Shown: positions 1 through 10,099, counted from the stretch's first letter. The stretch is DNA of 64,000 nucleotides from Pseudomonas extremorientalis (GCF_001870465.1 NZ_MDGK01000009.1:62001-126000); one strand, 5' to 3'. Numbers and translations are program-made. The notes: generated from the sequence alone by a model not told the origin.

Positions 1-1288
1 GGAACGGCTCGCGGGCGTTCGATTCGTCGCCCATGAACATCAACGGGATCATCGGGGAGAGCAACAGCAGGGCGGTCGCCGCCTTCAATGCCTGCGGCGA
101 GCAGAGTTGATGCAGGCGCTCGCCCAGGGCACGGTTGCCAATCTGATCGTGGTTCTGCAGGAAGGCTACGAACGCGCTCGGCGGCAGATGCCCGCTGGGT
201 TCGCCACGCTCATGCCCATGCCGGGTGGTGTGCCCCTGGTAGATAAACCCATCGCCCAGGCAGCGCGCCAGTTTGGCCGTGGGCTCTTCGGCGAAGTCGC
301 TGTAATACGCGTCGGTTTCGCCGGTCAGCAGCACATGCAGGACGTTATGGAAGTCATCGTTCCATTGCGCGTCGAAATCCTGCTGCAGGAGACTGGCCTG
401 GTTGAGTTCGTTTTCCAGCATCAGCCAGACGTGCCGGCCCGAATCCACCTGCTCGCGCACCCGGTGCGCCAGTTCCTTGAGGAAGTCCGGGTTGTCGATG
501 GCGTGGACGGCGTCCAGGCGCAGGCCGTCGAAGCGGTATTCGAGCAACCACATCAAGGCGTTATCCAGGAAAAAGTCGCGCACCTCGCGCCGGTTGAAAT
601 CGATCCCGGCGCCCCAGGGCGTGTGCACGTCTTCCTGGAAGAAGCCCTTGGCGTACTGACCCAGGTAGTTGCCGTCCGGCCCGAAGTGGTTGTAGACCAC
701 GTCGAGGATCACCGCCAGGCCGTGCTCGTGGGCGCTGTCGATCAGGTGCTTGAGCTGTTCGGGCGTGCCGTAGGAGGCTTGGGGCGCGTAGGGCAGGACC
801 CCGTCATAGCCCCAATTGCGATCACCGGGGAATTGCGCCAACGGCATCAATTCAATCGCGGTAACGCCCAGCTCGGCCAGGCGTGGCAGGTGTTGCTCGA
901 TGCCGGCATAACCACCCATGGCGCCGACATGCAGTTCATAGATGACGGCCTCGTGCCAGGGGCGGCCTTGCCAAGTGCTGTGGCGCCAGTGATAGGCAAG
1001 GGAATCGACCACCACGCTCCAACCGTGCACATCCGCAGCCTGGGCCCGGGAGGCCGGGTCGGGTACATCCATTTGCCCATCGATATTGAAGCGGTAGCGC
1101 GTGCCCGCCGGGCACGCTATTTCGGTTTCAAACCAGCCATCTGCCTGCGGCAGCATGGCAACAGATTTGCCGTGTTCCAATTCAACGCTGACATAAAACG
1201 CGTCTGGCGCCCACAAGGCAAAACGCGTGTGTTGCGCGTCCAGCATGATTGCGCCGTGGGGCCAGGTTTCCAGAGTCCGTAACGGCAT
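1..1288 (-). CDS. treZ: Malto-oligosyltrehalose trehalohydrolase (TreZ), 3' end outside window
   Basis: Reading leftward from the ATG at 1288, the protein has an N-terminal carbohydrate-binding beta domain (FALWAPDAFYVSVELEHG), then GH13 barrel landmarks: GYDGVLPYAP, VILDVVYNHFGPDGNYL, the nucleophile strand FDGLRLDAVHAI, and LQNHDQIGNRALG. This order is that of TreZ, which cleaves trehalose from maltooligosyltrehalose made by TreY in the cytoplasm. About 429 residues are visible of a family length near 580-600, so the gene runs off the left edge. It starts 20 bp after the glgA stop, so the two are probably one operon. In other Pseudomonas malQ, treY and glgX follow, and I would expect them to the left. 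No frameshift was seen. Confidence 0.93.
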   Translation of the reverse strand, partial: MPLRTLETWPHGAIMLDAQHTRFALWAPDAFYVSVELEHGKSVAMLPQADGWFETEIACPAGTRYRFNIDGQMDVPDPASRAQAADVHGWSVVVDSLAYHWRHSTWQGRPWHEAVIYELHVGAMGGYAGIEQHLPRLAELGVTAIELMPLAQFPGDRNWGYDGVLPYAPQASYGTPEQLKHLIDSAHEHGLAVILDVVYNHFGPDGNYLGQYAKGFFQEDVHTPWGAGIDFNRREVRDFFLDNALMWLLEYRFDGLRLDAVHAIDNPDFLKELAHRVREQVDSGRHVWLMLENELNQASLLQQDFDAQWNDDFHNVLHVLLTGETDAYYSDFAEEPTAKLARCLGDGFIYQGHTTRHGHERGEPSGHLPPSAFVAFLQNHDQIGNRALGERLHQLCSPQALKAATALLLLSPMIPLMFMGDESNAREPF

Positions 1289-1308
1289 CTATAGAGACCT
1301 CCCGATGA

Positions 1309-2862
1309 TTATTTAGCGGATTTCCCCAGTGCTTTAGCCACCAGTCGCTCGTACAGCTCGGCGTAGGGTTCCACCGCCTGGCTCCAGTTGAACGGTTGGG
1401 TCATTGCTCGGCTGCGCATGGCATTGAGCAGGCCAGGGAAGGCAAACACCTTGAACGCGCGGCTCAAGGCTTCTTTGTAGCTGTCGACCGTGGATTCATT
1501 GAACAGAAAGCCGGTCACACCGTTTTCGATGGTGTCGGCCAGGCCGCCGGTGTTGCGGGCGACGGGCAGGGAGCCGAAGCGCTGGGCGTACATCTGGCTC
1601 AGGCCGCAGGGCTCGTAGCGCGAAGGCATCAGCAGGAAATCGCTGCCGGCGAACATGCGGCGGGCATCGGTCTCGTTGAAGCCGATGCGCACACCGATCT
1701 GGCCGGGAAAGCGCAGCGCCAGTTCGCGCATGGCGTTTTCTTCTTCCGGCTCGCCGCGACCGATAATGGCGATCTGCCCACCTTGCTCGACGATAAAACT
1801 GGCCACCGCTTCGGTGAGGTCCAGGCCTTTCTGGAACACCAGGCGCGAGACCACGGCGAACAGCGGGCCGGTCGAGTCATGCAGGCCGAACAGGTTACGC
1901 ACCTGTGCGGCATTCACGGCTTTGCCTTCCCAGTCGCCGATGTTGAAGTTGTGCGTCAAGTGCGGGTCGGTGGAGGTTTCCCAGCTGTCTTCAATGCCGT
2001 TGGGAATACCGCTGAGCAAACCTTGCTGGGTCTTGCTGGCCAAAAAGCCATCGAGGCCGCAGCCGAACTCGGGCGTCGTGATTTCCCGGGCATAGGTGGC
2101 GCTCACCGTGGTGATATGACTGGAATACGCCATGCCGGCCTTGAGGAACGACATCTTGCCGTAGAACTCCATGCCCTCCTGCTGCAAAGCGTGAGGTGGA
2201 ATGCCCAGCTCTGGCGTCGACGCCAGGCTGATCACGCCTTGATAGGCCAGATTATGGATGGTGAACAATGTCGGCGTGCGTGACCCACGCCAGTGCATGT
2301 ACGCCGGGGCCAGGCCGGCGGGCCAGTCGTGGGCGTGCACCAGGTCCGGGCACCAGTGGATCTGTGCCAGGTTGGCGGCCATGTCGGCGGCGGCCAGGCC
2401 CAGGCGGGCGAAACGAATATGGTTGTCCGGCCAGTCGCGGCCGTTGTTGGCGCCGTAGGGCGTGCCTTCGCGCTCGTAGAGCTCGGGGCAGATCAGTACA
2501 TAGATGACCAGGCCATCCTTGAGGTCCATGCGCCCGATCTTGCACGGCGGCAGCGCCGCGTGGCCGCCCAGCTCACCGATGATATGGATCGGGTTGTCGC
2601 TTTCCATCACCTGCGGATAACCGGGGATCAGCACCCGCACATCGTGCAGGTGGGCCATGGCGCGGGGCAGGGCGGCGGAGACGTCGCCCAGGCCACCGGT
2701 TTTCACCAGGTCGGCAAACTCGGAGGTCACAAACAGGACTTTCTTACGGTTGGGGTTGTGGCTCGGAACCGGCCGCACTGTGGTGAGGTCAGCCAACGCG
2801 GCGACCCCGCCAACGCTCTGACTAACACGCTCTCCCTGAATACTTGCAGCGGCACTGATCAT
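1309..2862 (-). CDS. glgA: Glycogen synthase (GT5, ADP-glucose type)
   Basis: A 517-residue GT5 glycosyltransferase that extends alpha-1,4-glucan from ADP-glucose. The N-terminal ADP-glucose-binding signature is seen in EFADLVKTGGLGDVSAALP, and the C-terminal Rossmann domain has SRLVFQKGLDL and the RYEPCGLSQMYAQRFGSLPVAR nucleotide-binding region. I chose the ATG at 2862 (MISAAAS) because GGAGAG lies 5 bp upstream; a longer in-frame reading to 2940 lacks a ribosome site. The protein has about 45 extra residues before the core VLFVTSEFADL, as is common in Pseudomonas GlgA. It is first of a leftward operon with treZ, so the glucan may serve trehalose production. Confidence 0.93.
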   Translation of the reverse strand: MISAAASIQGERVSQSVGGVAALADLTTVRPVPSHNPNRKKVLFVTSEFADLVKTGGLGDVSAALPRAMAHLHDVRVLIPGYPQVMESDNPIHIIGELGGHAALPPCKIGRMDLKDGLVIYVLICPELYEREGTPYGANNGRDWPDNHIRFARLGLAAADMAANLAQIHWCPDLVHAHDWPAGLAPAYMHWRGSRTPTLFTIHNLAYQGVISLASTPELGIPPHALQQEGMEFYGKMSFLKAGMAYSSHITTVSATYAREITTPEFGCGLDGFLASKTQQGLLSGIPNGIEDSWETSTDPHLTHNFNIGDWEGKAVNAAQVRNLFGLHDSTGPLFAVVSRLVFQKGLDLTEAVASFIVEQGGQIAIIGRGEPEEENAMRELALRFPGQIGVRIGFNETDARRMFAGSDFLLMPSRYEPCGLSQMYAQRFGSLPVARNTGGLADTIENGVTGFLFNESTVDSYKEALSRAFKVFAFPGLLNAMRSRAMTQPFNWSQAVEPYAELYERLVAKALGKSAK

Positions 2863-3358
2863 AATTCTCTCCACGTGTTGGTCGGCTAATGGCCGGCTGC
2901 CATTAACTCCGTCGACCGCATCCTGCGGCCACGCGCACAAGCGCTGTACAGATCTGGCAAGGCTTATGCCAGTTGCACGGTTGGCAGATATAGATTGGAT
3001 GGACGGGCATCGGGCTGGAACCGTGTGTGCTCGTCGTACCTTAAAACTTGACCAATGGCCGAGTTGAAAAGTTTAGATTTTTTGCGGGGTTTTTGTTTTG
3101 GAACGGACCCATCGGTCATGAGTCTAGGACAGATCCCAGAGCCTGTAGGCTTTCTGGGAATATTTTGTAGGACAAAATAATTGTAACCATATGCCAGGGT
3201 GGACCGGACTCTGTGGCGAGCAGGCTTGCCCTGCGTTGGGCTATGTAGCATGGGGGAGCGCTTCGCGCTCCAACGCGGGGCAAGCCCGCTCGCCACAGAG
3301 TCCGCTCGCCACAGCAAGGCGGTTCGCTATAAGAGTGCGAACGCACAGAAACGGTGCG
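2863..3358. other. Intergenic stretch upstream of glgA
   Basis: About 496 bases without a convincing gene. The right half holds the REP palindrome described separately. The left half (about 2863-3190) is more AT-rich than the flanking genes and must contain the glgA promoter, but I cannot place -35/-10 boxes with confidence. Short open frames across it have no ribosome site and overlap the palindrome. Confidence 0.6.
3206..3303. repeat. REP/REPIN palindrome, copy 1
   Basis: A long imperfect inverted repeat. The left arm at 3206-3239 (GGACTCTGTGGCGAGC...) pairs with the right arm at 3270-3303 (...GCTCGCCACAGAGTCC), with an inner GGAGCGCTTCGCGCTCC hairpin. The arm contains the GTGGCGAGC-GGCTTGCCC core that recurs at 35834 and 37094. 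A partial second arm (GCTCGCCACAG) follows at 3304-3314. This is the form of the paired REP elements scattered through P. fluorescens genomes. Confidence 0.85.
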
Positions 3359-4312
3359 TCAGCCCAGCACGCGAATGGGCATGCCGTTCGTCCAGGCTTG
3401 AATGTCTTCGATCATCTGTGAATAGAACTGCCGGTAATTCTGCTCGCTCACGTAGCCCACGTGCGGGGTGGCCAGCACATTCGGCAACCTGCGCAACGGG
3501 TGATCCGCCGGCAACGGCTCCTCGGCATACACATCCAGCGCCGCCCCGGCCAGGCGACCGCTTTCCAGGGCCTGCACCAGTGCCTGCTCATCCACAATCG
3601 GCCCGCGTGCAGTGTTGACCAGGCGCGCGCCGGGTTTCATCCAGCCCAGCGCCTGGGCATCCACCAGCCCACGGCTACGGTCGCTGAGTACCAGATGAAC
3701 GGTAAGGATGTCTGACTGTTCAAACAGCGCTTGCTTGCTGACCCAGGTCACGCCGGACTCGGCGGCACGTTCCGGCGTGAGGTTTTCACTCCAGGCAATC
3801 ACGCGCATGCCGAACACCTGCGCAAACTGCGCGACCTTCTGGCCAATGCTGCCCAGGCCGAGAATCCCCAGGGTCTTGCCGTGCAGGTCGCCGCCGAGGC
3901 CCACCTGCCAATGGCCGGCACGCAGCGAATTGGCTTCGGCCACCAGGTTGCGGGTGGAAGCCATGATCAATGCCCAAGTCAGTTCCGGCGCGGCGTGTTT
4001 GTAGCTGTCGGTGCCACAGACCTGAATGCCCAGGGCCTTGGCGGCGGGGATGTCGATGGCGGCGTTGCGCATGCCGCCGGTTACCAGCAACTTGAGCCGG
4101 GGCAGGCCTTGCAGCAGTGCCTTGTCGAAGGTGGAGCGTTCGCGCATCACGCAAATCACCTCGAACCCCTGCAAACGCTCGATCATCGTGGCGGTATCCG
4201 CCGGGTAATCGTGCAGGAAGTGCACCTGGCCTACTGCCTCAAGGACTGACCAATCCACCACGCCTCTGGCCACGTCCTGCCAATCATCAATGACTGCGAT
4301 CTGTACCGACAT
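3359..4312 (-). CDS. D-2-hydroxyacid dehydrogenase family protein
   Basis: A 317-residue NAD-dependent dehydrogenase of the D-isomer-specific 2-hydroxyacid family. The Rossmann motif GLGSIG is in the middle third. The catalytic Arg lies in VNTARGPIVDE, the Glu in DVYAEEPLP and the His in ATPHVGYVSE. The family reduces 2-keto acids to D-2-hydroxyacids; the substrate here cannot be read from sequence. The gene ends just beyond the REP element and is followed upstream, after about 26 bp, by the stop of a secreted hydrolase on the same strand, so co-transcription is possible. Confidence 0.9.
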   Translation of the reverse strand: MSVQIAVIDDWQDVARGVVDWSVLEAVGQVHFLHDYPADTATMIERLQGFEVICVMRERSTFDKALLQGLPRLKLLVTGGMRNAAIDIPAAKALGIQVCGTDSYKHAAPELTWALIMASTRNLVAEANSLRAGHWQVGLGGDLHGKTLGILGLGSIGQKVAQFAQVFGMRVIAWSENLTPERAAESGVTWVSKQALFEQSDILTVHLVLSDRSRGLVDAQALGWMKPGARLVNTARGPIVDEQALVQALESGRLAGAALDVYAEEPLPADHPLRRLPNVLATPHVGYVSEQNYRQFYSQMIEDIQAWTNGMPIRVLG

Positions 4313-4338
4313 TCACGAGTGCCTCGAAAAAGGTTGGA

Positions 4339-5340
4339 TTAAAGGGCGTTCAGCCCCTGCAACAGTGCTGCGTGAAACCGGGCCGGCTCTTCCATTTGTG
4401 GCGCATGCCCCAGGCCTGGGAATTCCACCAGGGTGGCATGGGGGATCAGCTTGGCTGCCTGCTTGCCGAGCACGGCGTAGTTGCCGAGCTTGGCTTTGAC
4501 GGCTGGCGGCGCGACGTCTTTGCCGATGGCGGTGTTGTCGGACGTGCCAATCAGCAGCAGCGTCGGCATCTTCAGGTCCTTGAACTCGTAGTACACCGGC
4601 TGGGTGAAGATCATGTCGTAAATCAGCGCCGAGTTCCATGCGACCCGCGTATGCCCGGGGCCGTTGCTGAGGCCGGCGTACATGTCTACCCAGCGCTCGT
4701 ACTCCGGCTTCCAGCGCCCGACGTAATAAGTGTTGAGTTGGTACTTGCGGATGCCCTCGGCACTGACATTCAGCTCACGGGCATACCATTGGTCGACGCT
4801 GAGCGAGGGCACGCCCAGCGCTTTCCAGTCTTCCAGGCCGATCGGATTCACCAGCGCCAACTGTTCGGTTTGCCCGGGGTACATCAGGGCGTAGCGCGTG
4901 GCAAGCATGCCGCCGGTGGAATGGCCGACAAGGGTAGCCTTCTGAACACCGAGCTTTTCCAGCAGTTGGTGGGTATTGAGAGCCAGTTGCTGGAAGCTGT
5001 ATTGATAGTGATCGGGTTTGCTGGAGCTGCAGAAGCCTATCTGGTCCGGCGCGATCACGCGGTAGCCGGCGTCGCTCAGGGCCTTGATCGAACTTTCCCA
5101 CGTCGCGCCGCAGAAGTTCTTGCCGTGCATCAGCACCACGCTGCGACCGTTGGGCTTGCCATTGGCCGGAACGTCCATGTAGCCCATTTGCAGCGACTCG
5201 CCTTGGGATTGAAACTCGAAATGCTTGAGCGGATAGGGGTAGTCGAAGCCTTGCAGTTCAGGACCGTAGGTGGCGGCAAATACCGGCGCGGCGGTGGCCG
5301 TGATCAGGCCGGCGATGCAAAAAGCGCGGAACAGAGGCAT
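4339..5340 (-). CDS. Secreted alpha/beta hydrolase
   Basis: A 333-residue protein with a cleavable signal peptide (MPLFRAFCIAGLITATAAP, then VFA|ATYG) and an alpha/beta-hydrolase core. The oxyanion strand is VVLMHGKNFCG, the nucleophile elbow GHSTGGM carries the serine, an acidic residue follows LLLIGTSDN, and the C-terminal histidine is in FPGLGHAPQMEEP. The start is the ATG at 5340 because AGGAGC precedes it; an upstream in-frame start would mask the signal peptide. It probably acts in the periplasm on an ester or related substrate that is not identifiable here. Confidence 0.88.
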   Translation of the reverse strand: MPLFRAFCIAGLITATAAPVFAATYGPELQGFDYPYPLKHFEFQSQGESLQMGYMDVPANGKPNGRSVVLMHGKNFCGATWESSIKALSDAGYRVIAPDQIGFCSSSKPDHYQYSFQQLALNTHQLLEKLGVQKATLVGHSTGGMLATRYALMYPGQTEQLALVNPIGLEDWKALGVPSLSVDQWYARELNVSAEGIRKYQLNTYYVGRWKPEYERWVDMYAGLSNGPGHTRVAWNSALIYDMIFTQPVYYEFKDLKMPTLLLIGTSDNTAIGKDVAPPAVKAKLGNYAVLGKQAAKLIPHATLVEFPGLGHAPQMEEPARFHAALLQGLNAL

Positions 5341-5396
5341 GGGCAGGGCTCCTGGAAAGGTGGTTCGGATGCTGTTGCCCAAGGATTAAGCAGCGA

Positions 5397-5828
5397 TTAA
5401 ACCCATTGCAAAGTCACGGCGGCCAGCACGCCATAGCGCAGGCTTTTGGCCAGGGTCACCAGCAACAGAAATCGCCACAATGGCTCGCGCATCACTCCGG
5501 CTACCAACGTCAGCGGGTCGCCAATGATCGGCACCCAACTGAGCAACAGTGTCCAATGGCCCCAGCGCTGGTAATGCTGGCGGGCTTTGTCCAGTTGCTG
5601 GTCGCTGACCGGAAACCAGCGTCGCCCCTTGAAGTGCTCCACCCAGCGCCCCAGCCACCAGTTCACCACCGAACCGAGCACATTGCCCAGGGTGGCGATA
5701 CCCAGCAACAGCCACAGGCTGTAATGCCCGCTGAGCAGCAGGCCGACCAGCACGGCTTCCGATTGCAGGGGCAGCAAGGTCGCGGCGCCAAACGCCGCGA
5801 AGAATAACCCCAGGTAGCCCGCGATCAT
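5397..5828 (-). CDS. YqaA-family (DedA/SNARE-associated type) inner-membrane protein
   Basis: A 143-residue, very hydrophobic protein with about four membrane segments. It carries the family features: a loop GNVLGSVVNWWLGRW in the first half, and a re-entrant-like LLSWVPIIGDPLTLVAGVMR segment in the second. This matches YqaA, a short member of the DedA/VTT superfamily. Its molecular function is unsettled, though relatives are tied to membrane lipid flipping and envelope integrity. The start overlaps the stop of the DUF411 gene by 4 bp (ATGA), implying translational coupling. Confidence 0.85.
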   Translation of the reverse strand: MIAGYLGLFFAAFGAATLLPLQSEAVLVGLLLSGHYSLWLLLGIATLGNVLGSVVNWWLGRWVEHFKGRRWFPVSDQQLDKARQHYQRWGHWTLLLSWVPIIGDPLTLVAGVMREPLWRFLLLVTLAKSLRYGVLAAVTLQWV

Positions 5829-6271
5829 TGCGCCGGGTATTCAGCCACGACGACATCTTTACCCTCACGGGTCAGGCCGATGACCTGATAGGCCTCGCTG
5901 CGGCCTTCCACTTCCATGCCGGGCGAGCCCATGGGCATGCCCGGCGCGGCGATTCCCAGCAGGTCGTCGCGCTTGCGCAAGGCCAGCACCTGTTCGGCGG
6001 GGACGTGGCCCTCGACGAATTTGCCGTCGATCACGGCGGTGTGGCACGAGCCCAGGCGCGGCGCTACGCCCAGGCGTTGCTTGACGGCACTCATGTCGGC
6101 TGCGACGTGGTCATTGACCTTGAAGCCGTTGCTTTCCAGGTGGCTGATCCATTTTTTGCAGCAACCGCAGTTGGCGTCGCGGTGCACGTCGATGGGGATC
6201 AGGTCGGCGGCCTGGGCCAGGGTGGCGGTGAACAGGGTCGACAGCAGGGCCAGGCGCAATGGGATTTTCAT
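5825..6271 (-). CDS. DUF411 periplasmic metal-binding protein
   Basis: A 148-residue exported protein with the signal peptide MKIPLRLALLSTLFTATLAQA. The mature part has the DUF411 cysteine cluster DANCGCCKKW near its N-terminus, the LGSCHTAVIDGKFVEGHVP core, and a methionine-rich GMPMGSPGME stretch. These sulfur ligands suggest copper or another soft metal. In other bacteria DUF411 proteins sit in copper or silver resistance loci; none is visible here. It forms an overlapping pair with the downstream yqaA-like gene. Confidence 0.87.
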   Translation of the reverse strand: MKIPLRLALLSTLFTATLAQAADLIPIDVHRDANCGCCKKWISHLESNGFKVNDHVAADMSAVKQRLGVAPRLGSCHTAVIDGKFVEGHVPAEQVLALRKRDDLLGIAAPGMPMGSPGMEVEGRSEAYQVIGLTREGKDVVVAEYPAQ

Positions 6272-6358
6272 AGGATCTCGCGTGCAGGTGGGATGGCGGC
6301 GATCATGACGACGTCATCGCAGGCAAGCCAGTGTCCACAGGGCGAGAATGTTTCAAGA

Positions 6359-6817
6359 TTATACGAGCGGTGGATTTTCCAGCCGGTGCTTGAGCTGGTC
6401 CAGGGCAAGTGCCGACAGTTCGATCATGCGTTTATGCAAGGTGGCAAGTTGCAGTTCGGTTTCATAGGTCAGTACACGCTTGAACAGCGTGCCGCCCTGG
6501 TGGGGCATGAGGAAGTAATGAATCGAACCATCCACGGCCAGGGAGGTAAACACGGTCTTGAACTCGCCGGGGCGCCGAGCGATCTGCACACGGTAGCTCA
6601 TGGGCACGCGTACACCCAGCAGGTCGATCATTTCGGTGAAGCGGGCGCCGGCGGGGAGTGAGCCAGTGGTGCCGGTGTCGGCACCGAGGGACGTGGGGTG
6701 CCATTCGTGCCAGCGATCCGGCTGGGTCACATAGTCATAAACGGCATCGATGGGAGCCTGGATAAAGCGTTCCTGACTGATCCGTTCCAAGCGGACCGAC
6801 TGCTCGGCTGCGCGCAT
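6359..6817 (-). CDS. SRPBCC (START/polyketide-cyclase-like) family protein
   Basis: A 152-residue protein with the helix-grip pattern: SQERFIQAPIDAVYDYVTQPDRWHEWHP at the N-terminus, central beta strands, and a long C-terminal helix. This is the polyketide_cyc2/SRPBCC fold, which binds hydrophobic ligands. No catalytic residue or substrate can be assigned. The ATG at 6817 is preceded by AGGAGGTGTGCC, an excellent ribosome site, which rules out the 17-residue longer reading. The gene stands alone, with about 87 bp before the DUF411 start. Confidence 0.82.
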   Translation of the reverse strand: MRAAEQSVRLERISQERFIQAPIDAVYDYVTQPDRWHEWHPTSLGADTGTTGSLPAGARFTEMIDLLGVRVPMSYRVQIARRPGEFKTVFTSLAVDGSIHYFLMPHQGGTLFKRVLTYETELQLATLHKRMIELSALALDQLKHRLENPPLV

Positions 6818-6895
6818 GGCACACCTCCTGTGCGTCTTCGAACTGTCAGAATAGTCCCACTCCCGCACATTGCACGGGAGTGTTTCAGCCGTTTA

Positions 6896-8890
6896 TCAGC
6901 ACACCTTGAAACGACTCATCAGGGTAATCACCCGCCCATTCGCCTCGAGCAGGCTCTGGGTATTGTTTTCGGTGGCGTGGCCGCTCTGTACCAGCTCTTC
7001 GACCATTTGTCGGATCTGCACCATGCTGCGGTTGATCTCCTCGGTCACCGCGCTTTGCTGTTCGGCGGCCGTGGCGATCTGGGTGCTGAGGTTGTTGATA
7101 TGGCTGACGGAGCCGGCCATTTCATCCAGCCCGGTATTCACCCGCGCCGTGGCGTCCGCCGCCGACTGGCAACTGGCCTGGGTGTTTTCCATCGCTGCCA
7201 CCGAGGAACTCACGCCTGCGGTCAGGCGCGTGAGCATGTCGTTGATCTGCGAGGTACTGGCCTGGGTGCGTGCGGCGAGCGCGCGCACTTCATCGGCAAC
7301 CACCGCAAACCCACGGCCTTGCTCGCCAGCCCGCGCCGCTTCGATGGCGGCGTTGAGGGCCAGCAGGTTGGTCTGCCCGGCAATCGCGCCGATCACGCCG
7401 AGGGTTTCGGTGATGCGTGCAGCGTCCTGGCGCATGTTCTCTACGCTGTGGGTAGCGCTGGAGACTTCGCCGATCAACGCACTGACGCTGTTGGACGCCT
7501 CACCGACCACCACGCGGGAACGATCGGCATGCTCGTTGGCACGCTGGGTGAACGCGGCGGTTTCGGCGGCGTTTTGCGCCACGGTGTCGGCGGTGGAGCT
7601 CATTTCGGTAATGGCGGTTACCGTCTGGTCGGTCTCCGAGGCATGCCGCACGAGGATCTGGTTGGTGTGCGCCGAGGTCTGTTGCAACTGCGCAAGGCTC
7701 GACGACATGGCGCCGGTGGCCTGGGTCACTTCGCCGATCATGTTTTGCAGGTAGACGATAAAGCGGTTCACCGAATGGCCGATGGCACCCAGTTCGTCTT
7801 CGGCGCGGATGGTGATGCGTCGCGTGAGATCGGCGTCGCCGGCGGAGAGTGCGTCGATATTGGTTTTCAGTGACTTCATGCGCTGCACCAGTTGGCGGAT
7901 CGCATACACCGCGAGCAGCACCAGCAGCAACACCATGGGGATCTGCAACAGCGCCAGGCTGCCGAGCACGTCATTGCGCTGGGCGGTGATCAGCGAGGTG
8001 GGCAGGGCGGTGGCTAGGAACCACGGTGTGCCTTCGATAGGGCGCATGTAGAAGGTGCTGGCCACGCCCTGGTTGTCGAACTCATTGCGTTGCAGGGCCT
8101 GGTCACGATGGGCCAGGGCTTTGCTGACCTGGGCGGCAAACGCGGAGGTGCCGGTGAGTTCGCTGATGTTTTTCAACACCACCGGGCCGCTGATGCGCGA
8201 GCTGTTGCTGATGATCTTGCCGTCGCCTTCGACGATCAGCATTTGCCCGCCGATGTCTTTCTCTTTGCTGGCCACCAGATCATTGAAGAAGCCCAGGGTC
8301 ACGTCGATGGTGGCGACGCCATAAGGCACGCCGTCGCGCTGGATTGCCATGGCGCAGTTGGTGCGCGGCTCCTGGCTGGCGTCGTCCTTGTAGGCGGCGG
8401 CCCAGGCACATTGACCGCGTGGCGAAGCGAGGCCGCCCTTGTACCAGCTCTGGTCGTAATAGTTGGGCGCCGGGTCGCTGTTCCAGAAGGTGTTCACGGT
8501 CAGCTTGCCCGATGCATCGCGGTGCCAGAACGTGCTGTGCTTGTTGCGCCCAGGGGTGCGCTGGTTGGGCAGCGGCCAGATGCCGCCGCCGAAGACTTTC
8601 AACTCGCCATATTGGTCGACCAGGCCCGGCAGGACCTTGTCGATGGCATCGCTGTCGAGCAATGGAATGGTCTGGGTGATGCTGCGTTGCTGGGACTGGA
8701 CCTTGTTGAGTTCGCCCTGGATCTGCTCGGCGACCTCGGCGACACGGTTGAGCACTACCTGCTCTTCGGTGTGCTGTAGCTTGGGCGCGACCAACTGGCC
8801 GATACCCACCACGGTCAACACAAATAACACCAGGACGAACAGCACCAGGAACAGGGTATAGCGGGCTTGGATGGAGCGCAGTGGGGGCAT
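6896..8890 (-). CDS. Methyl-accepting chemotaxis protein with periplasmic Cache-type sensor
   Basis: A 664-residue chemoreceptor. A first membrane segment (residues about 12-32) is followed by a periplasmic sensor with Cache-like elements ([39 protein letters not shown]). A second membrane segment lies near 310-325, then a HAMP domain and a signalling domain with the conserved hairpin [19 protein letters not shown] near residues 520-545. The sensor class in other Pseudomonas often detects amino acids or small organic acids, but the ligand here is unknown. There is no C-terminal CheR-docking pentapeptide; the protein ends SRFKVC. Confidence 0.93.
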   Translation of the reverse strand: MPPLRSIQARYTLFLVLFVLVLFVLTVVGIGQLVAPKLQHTEEQVVLNRVAEVAEQIQGELNKVQSQQRSITQTIPLLDSDAIDKVLPGLVDQYGELKVFGGGIWPLPNQRTPGRNKHSTFWHRDASGKLTVNTFWNSDPAPNYYDQSWYKGGLASPRGQCAWAAAYKDDASQEPRTNCAMAIQRDGVPYGVATIDVTLGFFNDLVASKEKDIGGQMLIVEGDGKIISNSSRISGPVVLKNISELTGTSAFAAQVSKALAHRDQALQRNEFDNQGVASTFYMRPIEGTPWFLATALPTSLITAQRNDVLGSLALLQIPMVLLLVLLAVYAIRQLVQRMKSLKTNIDALSAGDADLTRRITIRAEDELGAIGHSVNRFIVYLQNMIGEVTQATGAMSSSLAQLQQTSAHTNQILVRHASETDQTVTAITEMSSTADTVAQNAAETAAFTQRANEHADRSRVVVGEASNSVSALIGEVSSATHSVENMRQDAARITETLGVIGAIAGQTNLLALNAAIEAARAGEQGRGFAVVADEVRALAARTQASTSQINDMLTRLTAGVSSSVAAMENTQASCQSAADATARVNTGLDEMAGSVSHINNLSTQIATAAEQQSAVTEEINRSMVQIRQMVEELVQSGHATENNTQSLLEANGRVITLMSRFKVC

Positions 8891-8991
8891 GGGGTCGTCC
8901 TTACGAAGCGTTTATTGTCGACGCGGCTTTGTTAGAGCTTCGTAGGGCTATCGGCTTGTCAGGACAGAGCTTTAGGTACGATGGTGCAAGA

Positions 8992-9022
8992 AAATACCGC
9001 GCCGGTGACCGGCGCGGTATTT
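8992..9022 (-). terminator. Terminator of the aldo/keto reductase gene
   Basis: A perfect 14-bp inverted repeat, AAATACCGCGCCGG and its complement, around a 3-base loop. It lies directly after the stop codon of the leftward gene ending at 9025 and is followed on that strand by TTTTC. Confidence 0.85.
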
Positions 9023-9024
9023 AT

Positions 9025-10020
9025 TCAGATATCCAGCATAGCCATGACGGCCTCGGGGTAGCGCAAGCCGGCGGGCGCCTCGGCAGGGAAGATGGCCTCC
9101 AGCGCCGCCAGTTCGCCCGGGCTGAGGCTGACCGACAGCGCGGCGACATTCTCTTCCAGGTATTTGCGCTGCTTGGTGCCGGGAATCGGGATGATGAAAT
9201 CACCCTGCGCCAGCACCCACGCCAACGCCAGTTGCCCGGCGCTGATACCCTTGTCGGCGGCCAATGCCTGCACGTTCTTCACCAGTTCGAGGTTCTTGCC
9301 GAAGTTCTCGCCCTGGAAGCGAGGGCTGAAGCGGCGGTAGTCATCGGCGCCGAAGTCGTCCGGGCTTTGCAGCGCGCCGGTGAGAAAGCCACGGCCCAGC
9401 GGGCTGTAGGGCACAAAGGCGATGCCCAGGCGCTGGCAGGCAGCGAGGCAGCCGTTGTGTTCCTGGTCGCGGCTCCACAGCGAGTATTCGCTTTGCAGGG
9501 CGCTGATCGGGTGCACCTTGTGGGCGCGTTCCAGGGTGGCGGCGGAGGCTTCGCTCAGCCCCAGGTAACGCACCTTGCCCTGTTGCACCAGCTCGGCCAT
9601 GGCGCCGACGGTTTCTTCGATGGCGACCTCCGGGTCGATACGGTGCTGGTAATACAGGTCGAGGGTTTCTACGCCAAGTCGTTGCAGCGTGCCGTCGATG
9701 GCCTTGCGGATGTATTCAGGGCGGCCGTTCACACCCCGCACGGCGGGGTTGGCCGGGTCACGCACGATGCCGAACTTGCTGGCCAGGAACACCTGGTCGC
9801 GCTTGCCGACGATGGCCTTGCCGATCAGTGCTTCGTTGGTGTGCGGGCCATAGATATCGGCGGTGTCGAGGAGGTTGATGCCCAACTCCAACGCGCGGTG
9901 CAGGGTTGCCGTGGCTTCGCGGGTGTCGCTGCCGGGGGTGTAGAAATCGCTCATGCCCATGCAGCCGAGGCCAATGGCTGAGACGAGTGGGCCGTGGGTG
10001 CCGAGTGTGCGGGTATGCAT
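9025..10020 (-). CDS. Aldo/keto reductase
   Basis: A 331-residue NADPH-dependent oxidoreductase of the AKR superfamily (the general stress/YghZ-like branch). The catalytic tetrad is visible: Asp52 and Tyr57 in LLDTADIYG, Lys82 in FLASKFG and His126 in LYYQHRID. The C-terminal cofactor region has [18 protein letters not shown]. The family reduces aldehydes and ketones. It is divergent from a LysR regulator 119 bp away, which is the usual sign that the regulator controls it. Confidence 0.92.
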   Translation of the reverse strand: MHTRTLGTHGPLVSAIGLGCMGMSDFYTPGSDTREATATLHRALELGINLLDTADIYGPHTNEALIGKAIVGKRDQVFLASKFGIVRDPANPAVRGVNGRPEYIRKAIDGTLQRLGVETLDLYYQHRIDPEVAIEETVGAMAELVQQGKVRYLGLSEASAATLERAHKVHPISALQSEYSLWSRDQEHNGCLAACQRLGIAFVPYSPLGRGFLTGALQSPDDFGADDYRRFSPRFQGENFGKNLELVKNVQALAADKGISAGQLALAWVLAQGDFIIPIPGTKQRKYLEENVAALSVSLSPGELAALEAIFPAEAPAGLRYPEAVMAMLDI

Positions 10021-10099
10021 GGGTTGTGCTCCTTGGGTGGGAAGGCCTGTATTGTCACGCTCGACAAAACCGGGATAAACCGGCTAAAAGCACTAACAC

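Noticed and set aside
107..1282. A 391-codon open frame on the plus strand opposite treZ
   Set aside because: TreZ motifs run through the minus strand without a break; the plus frame has no recognisable features.
3304..3314. A second independent REP element beside copy 1
   Set aside because: Only a partial arm (GCTCGCCACAG) is repeated; it looks like a truncated duplicate of the element's end.
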